Source: JAQGMJ01 sp036498945 (GTDB taxonomy: Bacteria; Pseudomonadota; Gammaproteobacteria; Burkholderiales; JAEUOS01). Taken from it: a stretch of DNA of 64,000 nucleotides. Under the pieces are notes generated by a model, which was given only the letters and a program-made list of their open reading frames with translations, ran no database searches and was not told the origin of the DNA. The translations under genes and the position numbers were made by a program. Below, one piece after another: positions 51,181 to 59,286 of the stretch. The stretch is from assembly GCA_036498945.1 (NCBI GenBank), contig DASYEQ010000012.1:1-64000 (forward strand), written 5' to 3'. Numbering within the stretch: the first letter of the stretch is position 1; each line of letters starts with the position of its first letter.

Positions 51181-51741
51181 CTACAAAACCCTTTCGATCA
51201 GATGGTAATGCACGGCGCCGGCACGGCCACTTTTGCGCACCTGCCAGGGCGCCGGCGGCGCAAGTTCAGCCTCGCTCTCCGCATAGACTACGCCGTCCTC
51301 GGCCAATACGTCCTGCAGTGGCGCCCAAAGCTTCGCAAACCAGTCCTGCTTGAAAGGGGGATCGCAAAACACCACGTCGTAGCGCTGATTGTTGGATTTG
51401 TCGCACTCGCTGCGTTGCAGCAAAAATTGTAACGCATCCTGGCCCAGGAGTTCGAGACGCTCGCCCGCCTGCAAGGCCTGCGCATTCCTGGCGAGCGCGG
51501 CACGGACCTTGCCATCGCGCTCTATCATGGTCACGCGCTTCGCATTGCGCGACAGCGCCTCGAAACCCAGCGCGCCGCTGCCGGCGAAAAGATCCAGGCA
51601 GGCCTTGCCGGTCAAGTCCTGCCCCAGCCAGTTGAACAGCGTGCCGCGCACGCGATCGCCCGTCGGGCGCAAGCCCGGCGCGTCGGGAAAGGTGATGAGG
51701 CGGCTGCGCCATTGGCCGCCGATGATGCGCACCTGGTTCAC
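51181..51741 (-). CDS. rsmD: 16S rRNA (guanine966-N2)-methyltransferase
   Basis: 186 residues. VRIIGGQWRSRLITFPD at the start, CLDLFAGSGALGFEALSRNA for SAM binding and FCDPPFKQD as the catalytic DPPF motif define RsmD. It methylates G966 in the small ribosomal subunit. There is no in-frame ATG near the start: GTG 51741 is chosen by family length, and TTG 51753 would lie in the T run of the upstream terminator. Neither has a ribosome site, so expression may rely on a leaderless or read-through transcript. Confidence 0.93.
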   Translation of the reverse strand: MNQVRIIGGQWRSRLITFPDAPGLRPTGDRVRGTLFNWLGQDLTGKACLDLFAGSGALGFEALSRNAKRVTMIERDGKVRAALARNAQALQAGERLELLGQDALQFLLQRSECDKSNNQRYDVVFCDPPFKQDWFAKLWAPLQDVLAEDGVVYAESEAELAPPAPWQVRKSGRAGAVHYHLIERVL

Positions 51742-51751
51742 GGCAGGCTTC

Positions 51752-51788
51752 AAAAAAGGAAAGGCCGCAGGGTAACTGATTGCGGCCT
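51752..51788 (-). terminator. Terminator of the M16 peptidase operon
   Basis: Read on the minus strand: AGGCCGCA, an 11-base loop, TGCGGCCT, then TTCCTTTTTT. It lies 43 bases after the M16 stop and ends at the start of rsmD. A second GC hairpin (GGGGCGCC/GGCGCCCC) stands between them. Confidence 0.8.
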
Positions 51789-51831
51789 GCCTTGGAACTA
51801 CAGGGGCGCCCGTTGCGGCGCCCCCGCCACG

Positions 51832-53130
51832 TTATTGCGGCGCGCCCACCACGACGGAAGCCAGCGCATCCGGATGCACCCGCTTGGCAAAGTCCGCCTT
51901 CACCTCGGCCACCGTCACCTTTTTCACCTGGTCGGTCCAGGTGTCGAGGTAATTCAGCGGCAGGTTGTAAAAGCCGATCACCGCGAGATTGTCGAGCAGC
52001 TTGCGGTTGTTGTCGATGCGCAGGGGAAAGCCGCCGATCAGGTTGTCCTTCGCCGCCTGCAATTCCTTCGGCGTAGGGCCGTTGGCGACGTAATCCGCCA
52101 CCACGCGCTTGACGATGGCAAGCGCCTCGTCCACCTGCTCCTTCTTGGTCTGCAGGCCGATCTGGAACGGCCCCTCTTCCTTCAGCGGCATGAAGTAGCT
52201 GTAGACGCTATAGGCCAGGCCGCGCTTTTCGCGCACTTCATGCATCAGGCGCGAGACAAAACCGCCGCCGCCCAGCACGTAGTTGCCCACCAGCAGGGGA
52301 AAGAAATCCGGGTCGCCGCGCTTGAGCGCCGGCGCGCCGATCAGTACGTGCGCCTGCGAGGCCGGGTGCGGAATGCGGATCGGCCTGGTGTCGGGCGCGC
52401 CGATCGGCGGCAGCGTCGGCGGCGTCGCGCCCGCCGGCAGATTGGCGGTGAGCTGGTCGGCGATGGTCTCGGCCTCGGCGCGCGAAATGTCGCCGATCAT
52501 CGTCACCACCGCGCGCCTGGCCGTGTAATTGGCGTTGTAGAACGCTTCGATATCGGCGCGGGAGATCGCGGCAACGCTTTGCTCGGTCGGGTCCAGCCCG
52601 TAGGGGTGGGTGCCGTACAGCGCCTTGTCGAAGGCGCGGCTGGCGATCGACTCCGGCTTGGTCTCGTCTTCCTTCAGCGCGGCGATGCTGCGGTCCTTTT
52701 CGCGCGCCAGCACATTCTCCGGAAAGGTCGGCGTCTGCAGGATGCCGGCGAACAGCTTGAGTGCCGCATTGCGCTCCGCCGCCGAGGAGAGCGTGCGCAG
52801 CGAAGCCCCGGCGCGGTCATTGTCCGCAGAACCGCCGCGCTGCGCGCCGACATCGGCAAAGCCGTTGGCGATCGCCTCCTCGTCCATGCCCGTGGTACCC
52901 AGGCCCAGCATGCCGTTGGTCATTCCCGACAGCCCGCTCTTGTCCGCCGGGTCATAGCGCGCCCCGGCGTCGAAATCAATGTTCACATCCAGCATCGGAA
53001 TGCTGCGGCTTTCGACAAACAGCACCTTGGCGCCGCTTTTCGAAGTCCAGCTTTGCACGGGAAGCGCCGCCTGCGCCACGCCCGCTACCGTTAGGGCAGC
53101 CACGGCCCAGAAACTTTGCATCAGCCTCAT
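51832..53130 (-). CDS. M16 family peptidase homologue lacking the catalytic motif
   Basis: 432 residues. A signal peptide (AAL, near residue 22) is followed by the M16 fold (PVQSWTSKSGAKVLFVESRSIPMLDVNIDFDAGAR) and the second-half motifs RLMHEVREKRGLAYSVYSY and NLIGGFPLRIDNNRK. The zinc motif HxxEH is absent: the position reads GMTNGM. This is the non-catalytic beta-type partner, like the alpha/beta pairs of periplasmic pitrilysin-like peptidases. Its catalytic partner is encoded directly upstream. GGAG precedes the ATG, and a tandem-hairpin element lies in the 123-base gap. Confidence 0.92.
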   Translation of the reverse strand: MRLMQSFWAVAALTVAGVAQAALPVQSWTSKSGAKVLFVESRSIPMLDVNIDFDAGARYDPADKSGLSGMTNGMLGLGTTGMDEEAIANGFADVGAQRGGSADNDRAGASLRTLSSAAERNAALKLFAGILQTPTFPENVLAREKDRSIAALKEDETKPESIASRAFDKALYGTHPYGLDPTEQSVAAISRADIEAFYNANYTARRAVVTMIGDISRAEAETIADQLTANLPAGATPPTLPPIGAPDTRPIRIPHPASQAHVLIGAPALKRGDPDFFPLLVGNYVLGGGGFVSRLMHEVREKRGLAYSVYSYFMPLKEEGPFQIGLQTKKEQVDEALAIVKRVVADYVANGPTPKELQAAKDNLIGGFPLRIDNNRKLLDNLAVIGFYNLPLNYLDTWTDQVKKVTVAEVKADFAKRVHPDALASVVVGAPQ

Positions 53131-53142
53131 CGAAGGCTCCTA

Positions 53143-53253
53143 AGATTTTTCGTTGCTTTTTCGTTCAAAAAATCGACTGCGCATTTACGAAAATGCGGCC
53201 GGCGATTTTCTGCAAATCAGAATCAGGCACAAGTAGGTTTTTACTTTTGCCTG
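53143..53253 (-). repeat. Post-stop tandem-hairpin element, copy 3 (between two M16 genes)
   Basis: Read on the minus strand: hairpin 1 (53224-53253) begins at the base after the stop, arms CAGGCAAAAGTA and TACTTGTGCCTG with one mismatch. Hairpin 2 (53169-53209) keeps the outer AAAATCG/CGATTTT, but its core is replaced by a CGCATTT/AAATGCG hairpin. The linker ACGAAAAAGCAACGAAAAA follows. No terminator hairpin follows; the ribosome site of the next M16 gene does. Confidence 0.82.
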
Positions 53254-54669
53254 TCAATCACTGCGCATCCCCTTCGGCGGCGGACCTTTCTTTTCCGTGA
53301 TCGGCAGCGGCGTCAGGGTCGCCACCGTCAAGGTGTCGTCGCCGAAGTATTTCTTCGCCACCGCCTGCACCTGCTCGGCGGTCACCGCCTTGAGCTTGTC
53401 CAGGATCAGCGGAATCTTCTTGTGTGAAATGCCGGCCATCTCGTATTGCGCTATTTCCATCGCCTGGCCGAAGATGGAATCGCGCTTGTACACCTGCGCT
53501 GCCACCACCTGCGCCTTCACGCGCTTCAGTTCCGCCTCGGTCACGCCCTGGTCGGCAACCTTTTGCACCTCGCTGCGCAACGCCGCCTCCAGGTCGTTCA
53601 CGGTCTTGCCGTCCGCCGGCACGCCCTCCAGCGAGAACATGGTGGGCCCGCGAGCAGTGCTGTCGTAGCCGGCGCCCGCTTCATGGGCGACGCGCTGGTC
53701 GCGAATCAGGTCCTTGGTGATGCGCGCGCCGTCGTAGCCGTCGAGAATCGCCGCCAGCACTTCCAGTGCATAAGGATCGGTGTCGGCTTCCACGTTCGCC
53801 AGTTTCGGCACCTGCCAGCCCATGATCAAGTAGGGCAATTCGGCCGGCGCCTTGACGTTGATGCGGCGGATGCCCTGCTGCGCCGGCTCGTCTTGCGGCT
53901 TGCGCTCCGGCAAGGTCTTGGCCTTGATGCCGCCATAGTATTTTTTCGCCAATGCCACCACGTCAGCCGCCTTCACGTCGCCGATCACGATCAGCACCGC
54001 GTTGTTGGGCGCATACCAGGTGTTGTACCACTTGCGCGCATCCGCCCCGGTCATGGTCTCGAGGTCGCGCATCCAGCCGATCACCGGATGATGATAGGGG
54101 TTCGCCATGTAGGCGGCCGCCTGCTCCTGCTCATACAGCAGGGCGCGCGGCTGGTCGTCGGTGCGCCAGCGGCGCTCCTCCATCACCACCTTGATTTCCT
54201 TGGCGAACTCGGCGTCCGTCAGGTTCAGGTTGGCCATCCGGTCCGATTCCAGCTTCATCACCAGTTCGAGGCGGCTCTTGTGGATCTGCTGGAAATAGGC
54301 GGTGAAGTCGCGGTTGGTGAACGCATTCTCGCGCCCGCCTGCCGCTGCCACGCGATTGGAAAACTCGCCCGGCGGCACCGTTTTCGTGCCCTTGAACATC
54401 ATGTGTTCGAGGATGTGCGCCACGCCGGTGGTGCCGTTGAACTCGTCCATGCTGCCGGCGCGGTACCAGACCATGTGCGCAATCGTCGGCGCCCGGTGGT
54501 CTTCCTTGACGATCACCTTCAGGCCGTTGGCCAGCGTGGTCTCATAGGTGTCGCCGGCGGCAGCGGAGGCTATTGGCGCTGCGGGCGCGGGCGCCGGCGC
54601 GGCCAGGGCCGGGCCGGCGGCCAGCAGCGCGACGCCCAGCAGGCTGCGGAAAACAAGGTTTTTTTTCAT
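53254..54669 (-). CDS. M16 family zinc peptidase, catalytic subunit
   Basis: 471 residues. Signal peptide near MKKNLVFRSLLGVALLAAG, then Ala/Pro-rich linker and the M16 fold. The inverted zinc motif HxxEH is HILEHMMFKGT, and the downstream Glu ligand is in EIKVVMEERRWRTDDQP. The second half includes the RVAHEAGAGYDSTARG region. It should degrade peptides in the periplasm together with the non-catalytic homologue downstream. No ribosome site is seen before the ATG, but the signal peptide fixes the start. The gene is divergent from ftsY. Confidence 0.93.
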   Translation of the reverse strand: MKKNLVFRSLLGVALLAAGPALAAPAPAPAAPIASAAAGDTYETTLANGLKVIVKEDHRAPTIAHMVWYRAGSMDEFNGTTGVAHILEHMMFKGTKTVPPGEFSNRVAAAGGRENAFTNRDFTAYFQQIHKSRLELVMKLESDRMANLNLTDAEFAKEIKVVMEERRWRTDDQPRALLYEQEQAAAYMANPYHHPVIGWMRDLETMTGADARKWYNTWYAPNNAVLIVIGDVKAADVVALAKKYYGGIKAKTLPERKPQDEPAQQGIRRINVKAPAELPYLIMGWQVPKLANVEADTDPYALEVLAAILDGYDGARITKDLIRDQRVAHEAGAGYDSTARGPTMFSLEGVPADGKTVNDLEAALRSEVQKVADQGVTEAELKRVKAQVVAAQVYKRDSIFGQAMEIAQYEMAGISHKKIPLILDKLKAVTAEQVQAVAKKYFGDDTLTVATLTPLPITEKKGPPPKGMRSD

Positions 54670-54945
54670 TGGCGGGCGGGAGGGGGTAAGGGGACTGAGG
54701 AGAACCGAGGGAAATCGCGGGAACTTGCGCAACGCCGATTTGACCATATACGGGAGACTTGGTTTGCACAGATGGCAAATTCGTCCCGGCCTTCCCTGTA
54801 AAATCACTGTAAATTGTTGACCAGCGGGCTGCGCCCTTCCAACAAGCCCTGATTTCAAGGGCATGTCTGCGGTGCAAATCCCGCTCTCGCGGCTTGTTAC
54901 GCGCATCCTTATCGTCAAATTCCACGCGCCCGGCCGACCCGCACC

Positions 54946-55959
54946 ATGTTTTCAATGTTCAAACCCAAGCCTCCGAAAGAGGCTGATCCGGCACCGGCAC
55001 CCGCGCAACCCGCGCCTGCCGCCCCTGCCGTCGCCCCGGAAGCAGCCGACGCGCAGGCCAGGCTCTCCTGGAGCGAGCGCCTCAAAGCCGGGCTTTCCAA
55101 GACCCGCTCCCAGCTCAATTCCTTTTTCACCGGCATCAAGGTCGACGAGGCGCTGTTCGAAGATCTCGAATCCGCGCTGATTTCCGCCGACTGCGGCGTG
55201 CCCGCCGCCACCCGCCTGATCGAGCAACTGCGCGAACGCGCCAAGCGCGACAAGATCGAAGACGGCGAGACCTTGAAGCGCGCCCTGGGCGACCTGATCG
55301 CCGACCTGCTCGCGCCCCTGGAACGCCCGCTGGACCTCGACCGTGCCAAGCCCCTGGTGGTGATGATAGGCGGCGTCAACGGCGTGGGAAAGACCACTTC
55401 CATCGGCAAGCTGGCGAAGTATTTCCAGTCGCGCGGCAAAAGCGTGCTGCTCGCCGCCGGCGACACCTTCCGCGCCGCCGCCCGCGAACAGCTGACCACC
55501 TGGGGCGAGCGCAACAACGTGCAGGTGATCGCACAGGAATCGGGCGACGCCGCCGCGGTGATTTTCGATGCCACGCAGGCCGCCAAGGCACGCGGCATCG
55601 ACATCCTGATGGCCGACACCGCCGGACGCCTGCCGACGCAACTCAACCTGATGGAAGAGATCAGGAAGGTCAAGCGCGTGATCGCCAAGGCCGACGCCTC
55701 CGCGCCGCATGAAATCCTGCTGGTGATCGACGCCAACACCGGCCAGAATGCGGTCGCGCAGGTCAAGGCCTTCGACGACGCGCTGACGCTCACCGGCCTG
55801 GTGGTGACCAAGCTCGACGGTACCGCCAAGGGCGGCGTGCTGTGCGCGATTGCCGCCGCGCGCCCGCGCCCGGTATATTTCATCGGTATCGGCGAAGGGA
55901 TCGAAGATTTGCGGCCTTTTGTTGCCAAAGACTTTGCGTATGCAATGTTAGGAATTTGA
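54946..55959 (+). CDS. ftsY: Signal recognition particle receptor FtsY
   Basis: 337 residues. A short acidic/Ala-Pro-rich N-terminus (about 1-40) precedes the NG domain. G1 is GVNGVGKTTSIGKLA; DTFRAAAREQL, DTAGRLPTQ and TKLDGTAKGG follow. It docks ribosome-SRP complexes at the inner membrane for co-translational insertion. The A domain is much shorter than in E. coli, as in many betaproteobacteria. The order ftsY-ftsE-ftsX is classic. There is no visible ribosome site; ATG 54955 is an alternative start. Confidence 0.96.
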   Translation: MFSMFKPKPPKEADPAPAPAQPAPAAPAVAPEAADAQARLSWSERLKAGLSKTRSQLNSFFTGIKVDEALFEDLESALISADCGVPAATRLIEQLRERAKRDKIEDGETLKRALGDLIADLLAPLERPLDLDRAKPLVVMIGGVNGVGKTTSIGKLAKYFQSRGKSVLLAAGDTFRAAAREQLTTWGERNNVQVIAQESGDAAAVIFDATQAAKARGIDILMADTAGRLPTQLNLMEEIRKVKRVIAKADASAPHEILLVIDANTGQNAVAQVKAFDDALTLTGLVVTKLDGTAKGGVLCAIAAARPRPVYFIGIGEGIEDLRPFVAKDFAYAMLGI

Positions 55960-56013
55960 GCGAACACACCTGAACATCCAATGCCCGCCCCCGCAAAAGA
56001 CAAATCCGGCGCG

Positions 56014-56694
56014 ATGATCGAATTTTCCGCGGTCCACAAGCGCTACCCCGGCGGCTACGAGGCATTGAAGGGCGTGACGCTATCGGTCGGCGAGGGCGAG
56101 CTGGTATTCCTGCTGGGCCATTCCGGTGCCGGCAAGAGCACGCTGCTCAAACTGATTCCCCTGATCGAGCGGGTGAACTCCGGCGTGGTGATGGTGGGCG
56201 GGCAGAACGTGTCGAAAATGCGCGCCGCCGCGATTCCCTTTCTCCGCCGCAACATCGGGCAGATCTTCCAGGACCAGAAGCTGCTCTACGACCGCAGCGT
56301 GTTCGACAACGTGATGCTTCCCTTGAGCGTCACCGGCGTGCACCCGCGCGACGGCGCCCGGCGCGCCCGCGCCGCGCTCGACAAGGTGGGTCTCCTGCCG
56401 CGCGAAAAGTCCAATCCCATTGCCTTGTCCGGCGGCGAGCAGCAGCGCCTGGCGATCGCCCGCGCCATCGTCAACCGCCCCTCGATCCTGATTGCGGATG
56501 AGCCGACGGCGAACCTGGATGCCGAATACGCCGCCGACATCATCGACATGTTCGCCGAGTTCAACCAGGTCGGCGTCACCGTGCTGATCGCGACCCACGA
56601 CGCGGGCGCGGTCGCGCGCGCCGCGCAAAAAGTGAAGACCACCCGCACGGTGGAATTGCGCGCCGGCGAACTGGTGGCGGGGGGGGCCGCATGA
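56014..56694 (+). CDS. ftsE: Cell division ATP-binding protein FtsE
   Basis: 226 residues. Walker A GHSGAGKST, Q-loop FQDQKLL, signature LSGGEQQR, Walker B ILIADEPTANLD and the switch His in ATHD are all present. With FtsX it forms an ABC-type complex that controls septal cell-wall hydrolases. Start chosen by family (MIEFSAVHKRYPGGYEALK); ATG 55981 would add eleven residues, and neither has a ribosome site. The last codons contain a run of eight G just before the ftsX start, and the genes overlap by four bases. Confidence 0.95.
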   Translation: MIEFSAVHKRYPGGYEALKGVTLSVGEGELVFLLGHSGAGKSTLLKLIPLIERVNSGVVMVGGQNVSKMRAAAIPFLRRNIGQIFQDQKLLYDRSVFDNVMLPLSVTGVHPRDGARRARAALDKVGLLPREKSNPIALSGGEQQRLAIARAIVNRPSILIADEPTANLDAEYAADIIDMFAEFNQVGVTVLIATHDAGAVARAAQKVKTTRTVELRAGELVAGGAA

Positions 56695-57599
56695 GCGCCT
56701 GGCTGCGCCTGCACGGCAGGGCCTTCGGCGCCACCCTGGCGCGCCTGGCGCGCGCGCCCTTCGCCACGCTGCTGAACATCCTGGTGATTGGTATCGCGCT
56801 GGCGCTGCCGGCCGGCGCCTACGCCCTGCTGGTGGATTTGCAGGCGGCGGCGCGCGGCGTTTCCGGCGATCCGGAAATGTCGGTGTTCATGGCGCTGGAT
56901 GCGAAGAAGGAGGAAGTCGCCGCCATCGGCCCGCGCCTGAAAGCCGAGGCGCTGGTGGCGCAGGTGGACTTCAAGCCGCGCGATGCGGCGCTGGACGACT
57001 TGAAAAAGAACCCGGCGATGAACGACGTGCTGGCCGCGCTCGCCCAGAACCCGCTGCCCGACGCCTACGTCGTGCACTTGGCGAAAAACGACGGCGACGC
57101 GCTGGAGAAACTGGCCACCAGCATCCGCACCTGGCCCAAGGTCGACGTGGTGCAGATCGACTCCGCCTGGGTGCGTCGCGTCGCTGCCGCCATCGAACTG
57201 GGGCGCATGGCCGTGCTGGTGCTCGCCGGCCTGCTCTCCTTCGCGCTGCTGGCGGTGACCGTCAACACCATCCGCCTGCAGATCCTCACCCAGCGCGAGG
57301 AGATCGAGGTCTCCAAGCTCCTAGGTGCCACCGACAGCACCATCCGCCGGCCGTTTTATTACTACGGCGCGGTGCTCGGCTTTTTGGGTGGCGGCGCGGC
57401 CGGATTGATTGTCTATGGCGCGCTGCAGTTGATGAACCGCGGCGTGGCGGACCTGGCGAAGCTCTACGCTTCCGACTTCCGCCTGGAGTTCCTGCCGGCG
57501 GCCGATCTCGGCTCCATCCTGCTGTTCGCCGCCGTGTTGGGCTGGCTGGGCGCGTGGCTCTCCGTTACGCGCCACTTGCGCGAGTTCGAGCCGCGCTGA
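56691..57599 (+). CDS. ftsX: Cell division protein FtsX
   Basis: 302 residues. Four membrane helices (about 23-44, then three in 175-295), with a periplasmic domain (about 45-170) between the first two, as in FtsX. The coupling region TQREEIEVSKLLGATDSTIRRPF is the conserved segment contacting FtsE. It transmits ATP hydrolysis to amidase activators outside the membrane. ATGA overlap with ftsE; the G-rich end of ftsE serves as its ribosome site. Confidence 0.95.
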   Translation: MSAWLRLHGRAFGATLARLARAPFATLLNILVIGIALALPAGAYALLVDLQAAARGVSGDPEMSVFMALDAKKEEVAAIGPRLKAEALVAQVDFKPRDAALDDLKKNPAMNDVLAALAQNPLPDAYVVHLAKNDGDALEKLATSIRTWPKVDVVQIDSAWVRRVAAAIELGRMAVLVLAGLLSFALLAVTVNTIRLQILTQREEIEVSKLLGATDSTIRRPFYYYGAVLGFLGGGAAGLIVYGALQLMNRGVADLAKLYASDFRLEFLPAADLGSILLFAAVLGWLGAWLSVTRHLREFEPR

Positions 57600-57652
57600 T
57601 TGCCTCCCCTCAGGGTGGACTTCCTTCGGGGCGTGCTCGCACTCTACCGTGT

Positions 57653-57725
57653 GATTCCCGCGCAAGCGGGAATCCGGAGCCTTTTCCGTTCAGAACACGT
57701 GTGGATTCCCGCTTGCGCGGGAACG
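57653..57725. repeat. Inverted pair of REP-like palindromes
   Basis: GATTCCCGC-GCAA-GCGGGAATC (57653-57674) and, in opposite orientation, GATTCCCGC-TTGC-GCGGGAA (57704-57723), about 30 bases apart. Such TTCCCGC palindromes are widespread dispersed repeats in proteobacteria. Here they lie between the convergent ftsX and sco genes and may help end transcription. Confidence 0.8.
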
Positions 57726-57765
57726 ACAAAGGCGCCCCCGTGGGTGATGGCAGCGCTGCGCGGAG

Positions 57766-58377
57766 CTATTTCCCCGCCAGCAACATCTTGATGTCGTGCA
57801 CCTGCCGCTCGATCGATGGCCCGGCGTCGTCGCCCGGATTCGCCGAATGCTGCACGAACAGGCGCAGGCGCCCCTGCGGGTCATAGACGTAGGAGCCGGC
57901 AGTGTGGTTCATCGAATAGGTGGTCGGCGTGCTGCCCGGCACCTTTTCGTAGAACACCTTGAAGTCCTTGGCCGTCTGCGCGGTCTGCGCCAGGTCGCCG
58001 CGCAGGCCGATGAACGTCGGGTCGAACGCCGGCACGTATTGCGCGAGCAGTTGCTGGGTGTCACGCTCGGGGTCGATGGTGATGAACAGCACCTGTACGC
58101 GGGCCGCATCCTCCGGCCCCAGCTTTTGCAGCACCGTGTGCATTTCGCTCATGGTGGTGGGGCAAACGTCAGGACACTGGGTGTAGCCGAAGAAAATCGA
58201 CACCACCTTGCCCTTGAAGTCGGCCAGGCTGCGCGGCTTGCCGGTGTGGTCGGTCAGGTGGAAATCCTTCGCGTATTCCACGCCGGTGACGTCGGTGTTC
58301 TGGAAGCCGTCCTGCTGGCAGCCGGCCAGCAGCAGCGCGCCCAGGGCAAGGGAGGAAAGAAGTTGGCGGCGGTTCAT
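57766..58377 (-). CDS. sco: SCO1/SenC family copper chaperone
   Basis: 203 residues. MNRRQLLSSLALGALLLAGCQQ is a lipoprotein signal with the lipobox LAGC. The thioredoxin fold has the copper-binding CPDVCP (C-x3-C) and the distal His in YSMNHTAGSYV. It delivers copper to the Cu-A site of cytochrome oxidase from the periplasmic face. ATGA overlap with ctaB (58374-58377). It is the last gene of the oxidase assembly block. Confidence 0.94.
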   Translation of the reverse strand: MNRRQLLSSLALGALLLAGCQQDGFQNTDVTGVEYAKDFHLTDHTGKPRSLADFKGKVVSIFFGYTQCPDVCPTTMSEMHTVLQKLGPEDAARVQVLFITIDPERDTQQLLAQYVPAFDPTFIGLRGDLAQTAQTAKDFKVFYEKVPGSTPTTYSMNHTAGSYVYDPQGRLRLFVQHSANPGDDAGPSIERQVHDIKMLLAGK

Positions 58378-59285
58378 GCGAGGAACAGTACGAGGTAGTG
58401 GTCGAACAACAGGGCGGCGAACAGGGCCGCGAGGTACCAGAGCGAATAGGCGAAGGTCTTGCGGGCGCGCGCGTCGCTGTAGTCCTTGTATAGACCCCAG
58501 GCGTGGCGAATAAATTCCACCCCGAGGATGAACGCGCACACCAGATACAGCCAGCCGCTCATGCGGATGACAAAGGGCAGCACCGTCACCGCGGTCAGCA
58601 GGAAGGTGTAGAGCAGGATCTGCAGGCGGGTGAATTTGGAGCCGTGGGTCACCGGCAGCATCGGCAGGCCGGATTTCTTGTAGTCCTCGACGCGGTATAG
58701 CGCCAGAGCCCAGAAATGCGGCGGCGTCCAGACGAAAATGATCAGCACCAGGAGCGCCGATTCCGGGCTCACCTGGTCGGTCACCGCGGTCCAGCCGAGC
58801 ATCGGCGGCATCGCGCCGGAGAGCCCGCCGATGACGATGTTTTGCGGCGTCGTCGGCTTCAGCAGCACGGTGTAGATGAAGGCGTAGCCGAAGAAGGTGG
58901 CAATGGTCAGCCACATGGTGAGCGGGTTGACGAAGAGGTAGAGCAGCGCGCTGCCGACGCAGGCAAGGAGCAGCGCAAACACCAGCGCCTGGCGCGAACT
59001 GAGTTCGCCACGCGCCATCGGCCGGCTCTGGGTGCGCGCCATTTGCGCGTCGATGCGCTGCTCGATCAGGCAGTTCACCGCGAAGGCGCCGCCGGCGAGG
59101 ATCCAGATGCCGGCGGTGCCGGCGATCAGCACCTGCGGCGACACCATGCCCGGCGCGGCCAGGAACATGCCGATGACGGCGCAGAACACCGCCAGCATGG
59201 TGACGCGCGGCTTGGTCAAGTCGGCGAACTGGCGCACGCGCGCGCGCAGCGAGACGGGAGCTTCGGCGGTCGAGGTCGGTTGCAT
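58374..59285 (-). CDS. ctaB: Protoheme IX farnesyltransferase
   Basis: 303 residues with about nine membrane helices. The prenyltransferase motifs are NCLIEQRIDAQMARTQSRP (first Asp-rich motif) and YRVEDYKKSGLPMLPVTHG (second). ADLTKPRVTML at the start is typical of CtaB/CyoE. It adds a farnesyl tail to heme B, giving heme O for the oxidase. The start ATG lies one base after the ctaA stop, and the stop overlaps sco. Confidence 0.95.
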   Translation of the reverse strand: MQPTSTAEAPVSLRARVRQFADLTKPRVTMLAVFCAVIGMFLAAPGMVSPQVLIAGTAGIWILAGGAFAVNCLIEQRIDAQMARTQSRPMARGELSSRQALVFALLLACVGSALLYLFVNPLTMWLTIATFFGYAFIYTVLLKPTTPQNIVIGGLSGAMPPMLGWTAVTDQVSPESALLVLIIFVWTPPHFWALALYRVEDYKKSGLPMLPVTHGSKFTRLQILLYTFLLTAVTVLPFVIRMSGWLYLVCAFILGVEFIRHAWGLYKDYSDARARKTFAYSLWYLAALFAALLFDHYLVLFLA

Positions 59286-59286
59286 C

